Program-made: the position numbers and the translations under genes
Notes under the pieces: generated by a model
The model's input: only the letters and a program-made list of their open reading frames with translations
What the model was told of the DNA's origin: nothing
Database searches by the model: none
NCBI GenBank assembly: GCA_964529005.1
Contig: CAZGUH010000002.1
Span: 62,001 to 126,000, forward strand
DNA from: CAZGUH01 sp964529005
Lineage (GTDB): Bacteria; Actinomycetota; Acidimicrobiia; Acidimicrobiales; Ilumatobacteraceae
Direction of reading: 5' to 3'
DNA: 64,000 nucleotides
Shown here: piece by piece, positions 48,000 to 56,836 of the stretch
Position numbering within the stretch: the stretch's first letter is position 1
Layout: every line of letters begins with the position of its first letter

Positions 48000-50900
48000 T
48001 CACTCCTCGTCGGGCGGTCGACGACCGCGAAGTTCCCCCGGTCCCGCAACGGCAAACTGCCGTTCGACTGCCGCGACACCGTCGGCCAGCTGAGCACGAT
48101 AGGTCGCCGCGCGTCGCAGCTTGAGGTCTTCGTAGCCGCGCACCTGATCCGGCAAACCCGCGATGCGGGTCACCTCGGCGGCCGAGTCCGGTGACAGGCG
48201 AGCGAGGAGTCGATCGATCGCGGCGATGTACTCCGGGATCATCGCCCGCTCCACGCGCCGCACCTTGGCGAACCGGAACGGGTCGAGGGCCGTGCCACGC
48301 ACCCGCCGCATGCTGGCGAGGACACGCAACATCGGACGCGCCCAGCGACCGAGCTTGATCTTGCGCTTCATCCCGAGCGCCCGGAGCACGGGCGGATGGA
48401 GCAAGAACGTGATCGACGCCTTGGGGCCGCCGACGGCCTGCGCAGCCTGGCGGGCCTCGGGCAGCAACAGCAGCCGCGCCACCTCGTACTCGTCCTTGTA
48501 CGCCATGAGCTTGTGGAGGTTGCGGGCGACCGCGTCGGTGAGCTGCCACGGATGCTCGGGGTCGCCGTTCTCGGCCTCGGCGCGAGCGACCCGCTCGACG
48601 ACGGTGAGCCACCGATCGGCCCAGCCGACATCGTGGTACCGGGCGAGGTCGTCGGCGCGCAGCGTGAGCATGTCGCCGAGGCCGGAGCGGGCGCTCAGCT
48701 CGTCGACGCGCTTCGCCAACGCCTTCGGCGCCCGCGGCGCGCGCGCGGCGCTGTCGCGCACATCGGCGGCAGCGACGGCGGCGGCGACGTGACGGGGATC
48801 GGCGACCCAGCTGCGGCCCCAGTTGAACGCCGCGATGTTCGACGCGACGGCCACGCCGTTGAGCTCGATGGCGCGCTCGATGCTCGCCGCGCGCACCGGC
48901 AGCAGACCCGCTTGCGCGGCGACGCCGAGCACGAACACGTTGGCCGGCAGCGAGCTGCCGAACAGCGCCTCCGTGATGCCACCGGCGTCGACGTAGATGT
49001 TCCGCTCGGCGCGGCTGACGGCATCGAGCTTGGCGCGCAGGTCGGCCTCGACCGGATACGGCAGGTCCGGATGCACGACCATCGCGCCGGTGGGCACCTT
49101 GGTCGTCGAACCCACGACGGTCGTGCGGTCCGGCGAGCACGCGGCGAGGTTGCCGGCGGTCGTGGCGGCGAGCATGTCCAGCGCCAGCATGACGTCGACC
49201 GAGCCCGCCGCGGCATGGCCGCTGCGCGCCGGGTCGTCGCGCGTGATGTGCAGGTCGCTCACGACCGGTCCCGCCTTCTGCGCCAGGCCCGTCTGGTCGA
49301 GGCCGCGCACGCTGGCTCCATCCAGCAGAGCGGCGGTGCCGACGATCTGGCTGATCGTGACCACGCCCGTCCCCCCGATGCCGGGCATGCGGATGACGAC
49401 CTCGTCCTGCATCAGCACCGGCGGCTCGGGGAGATCGTCGGGCGGCGCGTGACGCACGCGGCTCGGCGCTCGCGCCGGCGCCCCCGGCGTCACCATCATG
49501 AACGACGGGCAGTCGCCCTTGACGCAGCTGTAGTCGAGGTTGCACGACGTCTGGTGGATGCGCGTCTTGCGCCCGAATTCGGTCTCGACCGGCTGCACGG
49601 ACAGGCAGTCGCTCACGTCACCACAGTCGCCGCAGCCCTCGCACACCCGCTCGTTGATCACCACCCGTGGTTCGACCGACGGGGTGGTCGAGCGAGCGCG
49701 TGCGCGCCGCTTCTCCGTCGCGCACTCCTGGTCGTGCACCAGCACGGTGACGCCGTCGACGGCCGCGAGGGCCTCCTGCGCTTCGACGATGCGCTCACGG
49801 TCCCACACGTCGACGCCGTCGGGCAGTTGAACGCCGCGGTACTTGGCGACGTCGTCGGTCGTGACGATGATGCGCTTCACGCCTTGGAGCAACAGGATCT
49901 GGAGCAGCTCGGGCAGCCCGATCGCGCCCTGGGCGTGCTGGCCGCCGGTCATCGCGACGGCCCCGTTCCACAGCAGCTTGTAGGTGATCCGGGCGCCGGT
50001 GCTGATCGCGAACTGCACGGCGAGCTGCCCGCTGTGGAAGTAGGTCCCGTCGCCGATGTTCTGGAACATGTGCGGCGCGTCGACGAACGGCGCGGCGCCG
50101 ACCCACTGCGCGCCCTCGCCGCCCATCGCGGTGAACCCGATGACGTCGCCGACGCGCTCGGGCTCCATCAAGGCGACCATCGCGTGGCAGCCGATGCCCC
50201 CGCCGACGAGCGCGTGGTCGGGCACCTTGGCGCCCCAGTTGTGTGGGCACCCGCTACAGAAGTACGGCGCTCGCGACGCGGCGACCGGAATGAGCACCTT
50301 CTCGCGCGGCCGCTCAGGCAAGGGCGCGATACGGTCGGCGAGTCGCGTCACCAACCGCTCGCGCAGCGGCCCGATGATCACGTCGGCGTCGACGGCGCCC
50401 GTCTGCGGGATGGCGCGCCTGCCCTCGGCGTCGGTCTTGCCGATCACGACGGGTTGGTCGGGCGTGCCGTAGAGCGCTTCCTTCACCATCCGCTCGAGCG
50501 TCGGGTTCTTCTCCTCGACGACGAACAGCTCGCGCACGCCGCGCGCCAGATCGCGCACGATCTGCTGATCGAGCGGCAGCGGCAGCGACAGCGCGGCGAC
50601 GCGGATCCCCGCCGCACGCAGATCGTCGTCGGTTGCCAGCCCGAGGAGCCGGAATGCTTCGCGCAGCTCGTGATACGTGTGGCCGCAGGCGATCACACCC
50701 AACCATGCGTCCGGCGGGTCGACCGTGATGCGGTTGAGGTTGTTCTCGATGCCGTAGCGCCGCGCCACCTCGAGCCGCACCTCGATGAACTCGCGTTCCA
50801 TCTCGAGCGTCCGCGGCGTGAGCAGCAGGCCGCTCGGATGTGGCACGAACGGCGCGCCGTCGACCTCGACCACCGGCATCACCGGTTGGATGCGCATCGG

Positions 50901-51557
50901 ATCGACGTCGACGGTGCCGGTGCTGTCGGCGACGCCGGCCACGATCTTCATCCCGACCCACAGCCCGCTGGCGCGGCTGAGCGCGATCGCGTGACGGCCG
51001 AGGTCGAGCGCTTCTTGCACGTCGCCGGGATAGACGATCGGCACGTGCAGATCGACGAGCGTCGCGTCGCTCGTGCTCGGCAGCGTGCTCGACTTCGCGC
51101 CGGGGTCGTCGCCCACCAGCGCGACGGCCCCGCCGTACCGGCTCGTGCCGGCGAACACCGCGTGGCGAATCGCGTCGTTCGAACGATCGAGGCCTGGCGC
51201 CTTGCCGTACCAGACGCCGATCACGCCGTCGTGGCGCGCCGAGGCCAACGTCGACGCGAGCTGCGATCCCATCACCGCGGTGGCGGCCAACTCCTCGTTG
51301 AGGCCCGGCTGGGCGACGTAGCGGAAGCCGTCGGCCTGGCGAGCGACCGCGGCGGCCTCCTTGTCGAAACCGCCGAGGGGTGAGCCGGGGTACCCGCAGA
51401 CGAACGCAGCCGTGTCGAGCCCGCGGGCGCGGTCGGCCCGGAGCTGATCGAAGGCGAAGCGGGCGAGCGCTTGCGTGCCACTGAGGAAGACACGCCCGGA
51501 TTCCCGCGCGTAACGATCCCGCAACTCGTACGCCACCTGCGGACGCAGATCGGTCAC
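48000..51557 (-). CDS. Fused indolepyruvate:ferredoxin oxidoreductase-type enzyme (IorAB)
   Basis: 2-oxoacid:acceptor oxidoreductase of 1185 aa on one chain. N-terminal pyrimidine-binding domain (CGYPGSPLGGFD, LNEELAATAVMGSQ), TPP/iron-sulfur region with FCSGCPHNWGAK (~457-468), GGGIGCHAMVALM and GGEGAQWVGAAPF, a CEGCGDCGDVSDC cluster (~681), and a C-terminal gamma domain beginning MPGIGGTGVVTISQIVG. It likely decarboxylates arylpyruvates or branched 2-oxoacids to acyl-CoA with ferredoxin as acceptor. The GTG at 51557 follows TACGGT by 6 nt and has no Shine-Dalgarno. It diverges from the fumarase gene. Confidence 0.9.
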   Translation of the reverse strand: MTDLRPQVAYELRDRYARESGRVFLSGTQALARFAFDQLRADRARGLDTAAFVCGYPGSPLGGFDKEAAAVARQADGFRYVAQPGLNEELAATAVMGSQLASTLASARHDGVIGVWYGKAPGLDRSNDAIRHAVFAGTSRYGGAVALVGDDPGAKSSTLPSTSDATLVDLHVPIVYPGDVQEALDLGRHAIALSRASGLWVGMKIVAGVADSTGTVDVDPMRIQPVMPVVEVDGAPFVPHPSGLLLTPRTLEMEREFIEVRLEVARRYGIENNLNRITVDPPDAWLGVIACGHTYHELREAFRLLGLATDDDLRAAGIRVAALSLPLPLDQQIVRDLARGVRELFVVEEKNPTLERMVKEALYGTPDQPVVIGKTDAEGRRAIPQTGAVDADVIIGPLRERLVTRLADRIAPLPERPREKVLIPVAASRAPYFCSGCPHNWGAKVPDHALVGGGIGCHAMVALMEPERVGDVIGFTAMGGEGAQWVGAAPFVDAPHMFQNIGDGTYFHSGQLAVQFAISTGARITYKLLWNGAVAMTGGQHAQGAIGLPELLQILLLQGVKRIIVTTDDVAKYRGVQLPDGVDVWDRERIVEAQEALAAVDGVTVLVHDQECATEKRRARARSTTPSVEPRVVINERVCEGCGDCGDVSDCLSVQPVETEFGRKTRIHQTSCNLDYSCVKGDCPSFMMVTPGAPARAPSRVRHAPPDDLPEPPVLMQDEVVIRMPGIGGTGVVTISQIVGTAALLDGASVRGLDQTGLAQKAGPVVSDLHITRDDPARSGHAAAGSVDVMLALDMLAATTAGNLAACSPDRTTVVGSTTKVPTGAMVVHPDLPYPVEADLRAKLDAVSRAERNIYVDAGGITEALFGSSLPANVFVLGVAAQAGLLPVRAASIERAIELNGVAVASNIAAFNWGRSWVADPRHVAAAVAAADVRDSAARAPRAPKALAKRVDELSARSGLGDMLTLRADDLARYHDVGWADRWLTVVERVARAEAENGDPEHPWQLTDAVARNLHKLMAYKDEYEVARLLLLPEARQAAQAVGGPKASITFLLHPPVLRALGMKRKIKLGRWARPMLRVLASMRRVRGTALDPFRFAKVRRVERAMIPEYIAAIDRLLARLSPDSAAEVTRIAGLPDQVRGYEDLKLRRAATYRAQLADGVAAVERQFAVAGPGELRGRRPPDEE

Positions 51558-51563
51558 GGGTTC

Positions 51564-51606
51564 ACCGTATCGCCGTCCACATGGGTCGCGTGCCCGCCGA
51601 TAGCGT
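51564..51606. promoter_or_regulatory. Divergent leaderless promoters of the oxidoreductase and fumarase genes
   Basis: The 56-bp gap holds TACGGT on the minus strand (51569-51564), 6 nt before the oxidoreductase GTG, and TAGCGT on the plus strand (51601-51606), 7 nt before the fumarase ATG. Both fit TAnnnT -10 boxes placed for transcripts that start at the initiation codon. Confidence 0.5.
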
Positions 51607-51613
51607 CCACCGC

Positions 51614-53011
51614 ATGGGGACCGAAGGTCGCATGCGCGTCGAGCACGACAGCCTCGGCGAGATCGCCGTGCCCGCCCGAGCGCTGTGGAAGGCGCAGACG
51701 CAGCGGGCCGTCGAGAACTTCCCGATCTCCGGCGCCACCGTCGACGCCCGGGTGCTGCGGGCGCTGGCGGCGATCAAGGCGGCCGCCGCGATCACGAACG
51801 CCGAGCTGGGTGTCATCGATCCCGCCATCGCCGACGCTGTCGAGCGCGCCGCGTCGTCGGTCGCCGCGGGCGAGCACCTCGACCACTTCCCCGTCGACGT
51901 CTTCCAGACGGGCAGCGGCACCAGCACGAACATGAACATGAACGAGGTCGTGTCGTCGCTCGCCGCCGCGGCCGGCGTCACCGCGCATCCGAACGACCAC
52001 GTCAACGCCTCGCAGTCGTCCAACGACGTGTTCCCGTCCGCAATCCGTGTCGCTGCCGCCGCCGCGCTGGTCGACGATCTCCAGCCGGCGCTGTCTCGTC
52101 TCGGCGTCGCGTTGCGCGCCGCCGCCGAGCGCTTCGCCGACGTGGTCAAGGCGGGGCGCACACACCTGATGGACGCCGTGCCGGTGACGCTCGGCCAGGA
52201 GTTCGGCGGCTACGCCACCGCGATCGACAACGGCGTCGCTCGCCTGGAGAGCTGCCTGCCGCGCCTGTGCGAGCTGCCGCTCGGCGGAACGGCCGTCGGC
52301 ACCGGGCTCAACGCGCCGGCGGGTTTCGCCGCGCGCACGATCGAACGCCTCGCCGCGTCGACCGGCCTGCCGTTGCGCGAGGCCCGTGATCACTTCGAGG
52401 CGCAGGGCATGCAGGATCCGCTGGTCGAGGCGAGCGGCGCATGCCGCGTCGTGGCCGTCAGCCTCAACAAGATCGCGATGGACCTGCGCTTGATGAACAG
52501 CGGCCCGACAGCAGGGCTCGGCGAGATCCGCCTGCCCGACCTCCAGCCTGGCAGCAGCATCATGCCCGGCAAGGTGAACCCGGTGATCCCCGAAGCGGTG
52601 CACCAAGTGGTCGCGCAGGTGATCGGCAACGACGCTGCCGTCGCGTTCGCCGGCTCGATGGGCGTCTTCGAGCTGAACACGATGCTGCCGGTGATGGCGC
52701 GCAACCTGCTGGAGAGCATCGGCCTTCTGGCCAACGTCAGCCGGCTGCTCGCCGAACGCTGCATCGACGGCGTCGAAGCCGACGAGGACGCGTGCCTGCG
52801 CGGCGCGCTCTCGTCACCGTCGCTCGCCACCGCGCTGAACCTCGCGATCGGTTACGAAGCGGCGGCCCATGTCGTCAAGGAGGCCGTGCGCTCGCGCCGG
52901 ACGATCCGTGAGGTCGTCGTGGAGCGGGGCCTGCTCGACGCCGGCGACGCCGATCGTGTGCTCGACGTGCGAGCGATGACCCGGCCGGCCGCGGACGACG
53001 ACGATCGCTAG
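51614..53011 (+). CDS. fumC: Class II fumarate hydratase
   Basis: TCA-cycle enzyme (465 aa) interconverting fumarate and malate. Conserved blocks: ALWKAQTQRAVENFPISG, TGSGTSTNMNMNEVV (~100-114), HPNDHVNASQSSNDVFPSA, KAGRTHLMDAVPVTLGQEF and the superfamily signature GSSIMPGKVNPV (~314-325). TSTNMNMNEV and the length fit FumC better than aspartase. Two starts are possible: ATG 51614 lies 7 nt after TAGCGT (leaderless), while ATG 51632 has GAAGG upstream and gives the usual MRVEHDSLGE N terminus; the first is listed. Confidence 0.92.
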   Translation: MGTEGRMRVEHDSLGEIAVPARALWKAQTQRAVENFPISGATVDARVLRALAAIKAAAAITNAELGVIDPAIADAVERAASSVAAGEHLDHFPVDVFQTGSGTSTNMNMNEVVSSLAAAAGVTAHPNDHVNASQSSNDVFPSAIRVAAAAALVDDLQPALSRLGVALRAAAERFADVVKAGRTHLMDAVPVTLGQEFGGYATAIDNGVARLESCLPRLCELPLGGTAVGTGLNAPAGFAARTIERLAASTGLPLREARDHFEAQGMQDPLVEASGACRVVAVSLNKIAMDLRLMNSGPTAGLGEIRLPDLQPGSSIMPGKVNPVIPEAVHQVVAQVIGNDAAVAFAGSMGVFELNTMLPVMARNLLESIGLLANVSRLLAERCIDGVEADEDACLRGALSSPSLATALNLAIGYEAAAHVVKEAVRSRRTIREVVVERGLLDAGDADRVLDVRAMTRPAADDDDR

Positions 53012-53070
53012 GCCCACCGCCGGGCACTACGTTCGGAGCGCTCGCACATGTCGACTAGGGAGGCAAACAG

Positions 53071-54156
53071 GTGGCGCACGAAGTTCGCGGTGTCGTGGCA
53101 CGCGGTAAGGGGAAGCCGGTTTCGCTGGAGACCATCGTCGTCCCCGATCCGGGGCCTGGCGAGGCGCTGGTGAAGGTGCAAGCTTGCGGCGTCTGCCACA
53201 CGGACCTGCACTACCGCGAAGGCGGCATCAACGACGACTTCCCGTTCCTCCTCGGCCACGAAGCGGCCGGCATCGTCGAAGCGGTCGGCGACGGTGTCAC
53301 CGAGGTGACGCCCGGCGACTTCGTCATCCTCAACTGGCGCGCCGTGTGCGGGCAGTGCCGCAGCTGCCGCCGCGGCCGGCCGTGGTACTGCTTCGCGACG
53401 CACAACGCCACGCAGAAGATGACGCTGACCGACGGGACCGTGCTGTCCCCCGCGCTCGGCATCGGCGCGTTTGCCGACAAGACGCTCGTCGCGGCGGGGC
53501 AGTGCACCAAGGTGAATCCCGCGGCGCCCCCGACGGCGGCGGGGTTGCTGGGGTGCGGAGTGATGGCCGGCATCGGCGCGGCGATCAACACCGGCGGCGT
53601 CACGCGCGGCGACACGGTCGCGGTGTTCGGCTGCGGCGGCGTGGGCGACGCGGCCATCGCGGGCGCAGCGCTCGCCGGGGCGCGCACGATCGTCGCCGTC
53701 GACCTCGACGACCGCAAGCTCGACATGGCCAAGCGCTTCGGCGCGACGCACACCGTGAACGCGTCGACGTCCGACCCGGTCGAGTACGTCAAGTCGGTCA
53801 CCGACGGCAACGGCGCCGACGTCTGCATCGAGGCGGTGGGAAATCCCGCTGTGTACCGGCAGGCGTTCGAGGCCCGCGATCTCGCCGGCACCGTGGTGCT
53901 CGTCGGTGTGCCGCGGCCCGACATGAAGATCGAGCTGCCGTTCCTCGACGTGTTCGGCCGCGGCGGCGCGCTGAAGAGCAGTTGGTACGGCGACTGCCTC
54001 CCCACCCGCGACTTCCCCAACCTGATCGAGCTCTACCTCCAGGGCCGCCTCGACCTCGACGGCTTCGTCAGCGAGACCATCGGGCTCGACGGCATCGAGG
54101 ATGCGTTCCACAAGATGGAGCGCGGCGAGGTGCTCCGCTCCGTCGTCGTCCTGTGA
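53071..54156 (+). CDS. mscR: S-(hydroxymethyl)mycothiol dehydrogenase
   Basis: Zinc alcohol dehydrogenase of 361 aa that oxidises the formaldehyde-mycothiol adduct with NAD+, the actinobacterial route of formaldehyde detoxification. Catalytic zinc site CGVCHTDLHY (~38-47) and GHEAAGIVEAVGDGV; structural zinc cysteines CGQCRSCRRGRPWYC (~91-105); NAD fold FGCGGVGDAAIAGA (~189-202). SSWYGDCLPTRDFPNLIELY is characteristic of the mycothiol-dependent subgroup. GTG start with AGGGAGG 7-13 bases upstream. This is one of the better markers of an actinobacterial host. Confidence 0.88.
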   Translation: MAHEVRGVVARGKGKPVSLETIVVPDPGPGEALVKVQACGVCHTDLHYREGGINDDFPFLLGHEAAGIVEAVGDGVTEVTPGDFVILNWRAVCGQCRSCRRGRPWYCFATHNATQKMTLTDGTVLSPALGIGAFADKTLVAAGQCTKVNPAAPPTAAGLLGCGVMAGIGAAINTGGVTRGDTVAVFGCGGVGDAAIAGAALAGARTIVAVDLDDRKLDMAKRFGATHTVNASTSDPVEYVKSVTDGNGADVCIEAVGNPAVYRQAFEARDLAGTVVLVGVPRPDMKIELPFLDVFGRGGALKSSWYGDCLPTRDFPNLIELYLQGRLDLDGFVSETIGLDGIEDAFHKMERGEVLRSVVVL

Positions 54157-54171
54157 CCATCCCCACGCCTC

Positions 54172-54210
54172 GGGCGCGACCGGCTGCCACCACGGCAGCG
54201 GGCCGCGCCC
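54172..54210 (+). terminator. Two-tier hairpin after the mycothiol dehydrogenase gene
   Basis: Outer arms GGGCGCG/CGCGCCC (54172-54178, 54204-54210) enclose an inner 6-bp stem GCTGCC/GGCAGC with a 5-nt loop. It begins 16 bp past the stop. No T-run follows, so termination is plausible but unproven. Confidence 0.45.
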
Positions 54211-54250
54211 AAGCAAGCTGGGTGGGGTGGGTGGTGGCGGCGGCGGGGGG

Positions 54251-54802
54251 TCAGGCGATGATCAGCGCTGCGAGCGCCATCCGATGGTCCTTCGCCCACG
54301 GTGGCCCGAGCGTGGCCCGCGGGCCGTCGAGCACCTCGCCAGCGCGGGCGCCCAAGGCGTGCTCTGCCAAGCCGACGACCGACTTCGCCTCGTAGAAACG
54401 AACCTTCCAACCCCGAGCATCGGCGAGCTCGACGAGCACTTGGCGATACATCACTGCGTCGGCACGGGCTTCGTAGGGGACGCAGCACTGCGTCGCGATG
54501 TCGTCGGGGAAGTTCGCCGGCAACGCCCGCATCGACACCGACCCGATCGGCTCCGACAGCGTCGCGGCGAGCTCGTCGCAGGCGGCGGACGCCGCCCGGG
54601 CGACGGACGCCCGCACCCGCGCCACCAGCGCGGCGGTGTCGTCGAGGCTCAGATGCTTGCTGTCGTGGTGGATCGGCATGTTCGGAACACCGTCCTCGAC
54701 GAGTTCGATCCGGCGGCGATCGGCGACCTTTCCGTCAGCGGAGGCCGCCACCACCACTGCCCACCCGAGATGATCCGCGATGCCAAGACGCATGGCGACC
54801 AT
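54251..54802 (-). CDS. Conserved-looking hypothetical protein
   Basis: A 183-residue soluble protein I do not recognise. It starts MRLGIADHLGWAVVVAAS after three residues, then has an Asp/His-rich stretch (VPNMPIHHDSKHLSLDDTAALVARVRASV), an Ala-rich helix, a CCVPYEARAD loop, and a final block FYEAKSVVGLAEHALGA ... PPWAKDHRMALAALIIA with conserved-looking Glu, Lys and His. The opening beta strand with an acidic residue and the late KDH block recall RNase H-like folds, but this is only a visual impression. ATG 54802 has GGGAG five to nine bases upstream, preferred over 54793. It stands alone, divergent from the AHSA1 gene. Confidence 0.6.
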   Translation of the reverse strand: MVAMRLGIADHLGWAVVVAASADGKVADRRRIELVEDGVPNMPIHHDSKHLSLDDTAALVARVRASVARAASAACDELAATLSEPIGSVSMRALPANFPDDIATQCCVPYEARADAVMYRQVLVELADARGWKVRFYEAKSVVGLAEHALGARAGEVLDGPRATLGPPWAKDHRMALAALIIA

Positions 54803-54904
54803 TCTTCTCCCGGCGGCGACCACCGATCGCGTTCCTGCGCGATGAGTTCCGGCGACGCGGGGCGTCTGATCGCTGACCGTTCACCATCGCAAAGGAGAGC
54901 CCCC

Positions 54905-55381
54905 ATGACCGCACCGACCACCAGCTTCATCGCCGAGCCGGGCAGCCATGCCGCGACGATCAGCGCCGTCATCGCCGCGCCGTTGGAATCCGTCTACCGG
55001 TCCTACATCGAGCCCGAGCTCATGGTCCGTTGGTGGGGGCCCGCCGAGCTGACGTCGCGCGTCGATCGCTTCGAGCCCGTCACCGGCGGCTCGTACCGGA
55101 TCGTCCACATCGACGCCGACGGCAACGAGTACGCGTTCCGCGGCGTGTACCACGAGGTCGTGCCGAAGGAGCGCATCATCCTGACGTTCGAGTTCGAAGC
55201 GATGCCCGGCCACGTGTGCCTCGAGGCGCACACGTTCGAGGCGGTCGACGGCGGCACGAAGGTGACCCAGCACTCCGTGTTCCAATCGGTCGCGGATCGC
55301 GACGGGATGAAGGACTCCGGTATGGAGCAGCACGCGCCGGTGGCGATGGCGCAGCTCCAGGAGGTCGCGCAGAGCCTGTAG
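54905..55381 (+). CDS. AHSA1/SRPBCC-family protein
   Basis: START-like fold protein of 158 aa. The family pattern is clear: AATISAVIAAPLESVYRSYIEPELMVRWWGP, GGSYRIVH, YAFRGVYHEVVPKERIILTFEFE and KVTQHSVFQSVADRDGM, with a hydrophobic cavity expected to bind a small ligand. Specific role unknown. AAAGGAG lies 8-14 bases before the ATG, one of the strongest ribosome sites in the window. It is followed by a SnoaL-like gene with its own -10 element. Confidence 0.85.
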   Translation: MTAPTTSFIAEPGSHAATISAVIAAPLESVYRSYIEPELMVRWWGPAELTSRVDRFEPVTGGSYRIVHIDADGNEYAFRGVYHEVVPKERIILTFEFEAMPGHVCLEAHTFEAVDGGTKVTQHSVFQSVADRDGMKDSGMEQHAPVAMAQLQEVAQSL

Positions 55382-55426
55382 CCGAGAACGCGGGAGGTGG
55401 GCGTCGGAGCTGGCGCGGCGGCCCAT

Positions 55427-55432
55427 TAGGGT
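55427..55432 (+). promoter_or_regulatory. -10 element of a leaderless promoter (SnoaL-like gene)
   Basis: TAGGGT matches TAnnnT and ends 8 nt before the ATG at 55441; no Shine-Dalgarno is present. Confidence 0.42.
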
Positions 55433-55440
55433 CGCCGCGC

Positions 55441-55815
55441 ATGTCCGACGACGCGGTGCTCGGTGTCAACCAGGCGTTCTACGACGCCCACGAGCGACGC
55501 GACATCGAGGCGATGGGAGCGGTGTGGGAGCACACCGACCGCGTCATCTGCGTCCATCCGGGATGGCCGATCCTGCGCGGATGGAGCGACGTCGAACAGT
55601 CGTGGCGGCACATCTTCGCCGGGCCGGGACGCAACCAGTTCATCCTCACGAACATGTCGATCACCGTCGAGGGCCGTACCGCGTGGGTGACGGTCGACGA
55701 GAACCTCGTCGCCGGCGCCGCTGCTGGAACGATCGCGGCCACCAACGTGTTCGTCGACAGCGGCGACGGCTGGAAGCTCGTCGTGCACCACGGCTCACCC
55801 GTCATCGGCAGCTGA
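55441..55815 (+). CDS. SnoaL-like/NTF2-fold protein (DUF4440-type)
   Basis: Small protein of 124 aa with the NTF2-like cone fold: VNQAFYDAHERRDIEAMGAVW, WPILRGWSDVEQSWRHIF, FILTNMSITVEGRTAWVTVDENL and a closing GDGWKLVVHHGSPV. Members of this family act as isomerases, cyclases or simple ligand binders; no catalytic pair can be named here. The start is the ATG at 55441, 8 nt after a -10 box. Close to the AHSA1 gene, but likely transcribed on its own. Confidence 0.8.
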   Translation: MSDDAVLGVNQAFYDAHERRDIEAMGAVWEHTDRVICVHPGWPILRGWSDVEQSWRHIFAGPGRNQFILTNMSITVEGRTAWVTVDENLVAGAAAGTIAATNVFVDSGDGWKLVVHHGSPVIGS

Positions 55816-55848
55816 GCGCGAGCGGGACGCGCACGGTTGACTTGCCGC

Positions 55849-56355
55849 ATGGCACGCCTCTTCGTCGCCGTGTGGCCGCCAGACGATGTGGCGGCGGAGC
55901 TGACCGCGCTGCATCGCAAGGACCAGCGCGGCGTCCGCTTCGTCCGCCCGGAGAACTGGCACGTCACGTTGCGCTTCCTCGGCGAGGCCGACCCCGGCGT
56001 GGTCGCCGACGCGCTCGACCGAGCCGTGCTCCCGCCCTCGCGGGCACGCCTCGGTCCCGCCGTCGACGTCATCGCCGAGCGCGCGTTGGTGATCCCCGTC
56101 TCGGGCGTGGAGGCGCTGGCAGAGGCCGTCGTGGCGCGCACGCACGAGATCGGTCAGCCGCCGCGCAAGCGGTTCGTCGGCCACCTGACGCTCGCTCGCG
56201 TGACGCCGCGCGCGCCGATGCCGCGGGTTCTCGGCCAGCTCGTCAGCGCAGAGTTCGACGTCGAGGAGGTCGCGCTCGTGCAGAGCCGCCTGCATCCGCA
56301 CGGGGCCCGCTACGAGACGATCGCCACCTGGCCGCTCGAGCGCTCAGCGGGTTGA
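55849..56355 (+). CDS. thpR: RNA 2',3'-cyclic phosphodiesterase ThpR
   Basis: 2H phosphoesterase of 168 aa with the two defining motifs NWHVTLRFLG (~36-45) and GHLTLARV (~110-117), each H-x-T-L. It opens 2',3'-cyclic phosphates on RNA ends to 2'-phosphates. The opening MARLFVAVWPPDDV is typical. ATG 55849 is used; an in-frame ATG four codons upstream is possible. It overlaps the convergent MmcQ/YjbR gene by 12 bp at its 3' end. Confidence 0.88.
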   Translation: MARLFVAVWPPDDVAAELTALHRKDQRGVRFVRPENWHVTLRFLGEADPGVVADALDRAVLPPSRARLGPAVDVIAERALVIPVSGVEALAEAVVARTHEIGQPPRKRFVGHLTLARVTPRAPMPRVLGQLVSAEFDVEEVALVQSRLHPHGARYETIATWPLERSAG

Positions 56356-56760
56356 GCGACGGCGGCGCGCCGCCTCGCTCGCCACGTACGCGTCGGCGAG
56401 AGCGGCGGGCGCGCACGCCAACCAGGCGTCGACGATCAGCTCGCGCAGCGGGCGCTTCGCGATCGCCTTCAGCTGGATCAGCACCGCGGCGTAACCGTCG
56501 AAGTGCGGGATGGTGAACACCCCCTTGGTGTTCGACGCCAGCACGGCTTCCTTCTCGCCCACGTCGGCGACGCGGACAGCGATGATCGGCCCGTCGGGAG
56601 GGGTCTCGTGCCCGAAGCGACGGATGTCGGCCTTGGTGAACGGGCGCTCCCAGGCGAACGCCTTGCCGCCCACCTCCCACGTCGGGCGCCCGTACCGCTC
56701 GCCGCGCGTCACCGCGGGCAGGCTCATCGCGATGGCCCCGGCCTCCTCCAAACTGACCAT
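56344..56760 (-). CDS. MmcQ/YjbR (DUF419) family protein
   Basis: CyaY-like fold protein of 138 aa: AIAMSLPAVTRGERYGRPTWEVGGKAFAW, IAVRVADVGEKEAVLASNTKGVFTIPHFDGYAAVLIQL shown in its key parts, then LRELIVDAWLACAPAALADAY. The family is possibly DNA-binding, with no agreed function. The ATG at 56760 follows TACGGT by 8 nt. The last ~12 residues are Arg rich. Confidence 0.82.
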   Translation of the reverse strand: MVSLEEAGAIAMSLPAVTRGERYGRPTWEVGGKAFAWERPFTKADIRRFGHETPPDGPIIAVRVADVGEKEAVLASNTKGVFTIPHFDGYAAVLIQLKAIAKRPLRELIVDAWLACAPAALADAYVASEAARRRRSTR

Positions 56761-56768
56761 GGGATCGC

Positions 56769-56830
56769 ACCGTACCGCCGCGTCGAAGCCGTGACGGTTC
56801 CTGCCGGCTCCGTGCGAGCCGCGGCATACT
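56769..56830. promoter_or_regulatory. Divergent leaderless promoters (MmcQ/YjbR and small membrane protein)
   Basis: TACGGT on the minus strand (56774-56769) lies 8 nt before the MmcQ start. CATACT on the plus strand (56825-56830) lies 6 nt before the GTG at 56837. Neither gene has a Shine-Dalgarno. Confidence 0.42.
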
Positions 56831-56836
56831 CGCCGT

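Noticed and set aside
48396..51383. 995-codon plus-strand frame opposite the fused oxidoreductase
   Set aside because: Composition-driven shadow with no ribosome site or -10 element and no domain.
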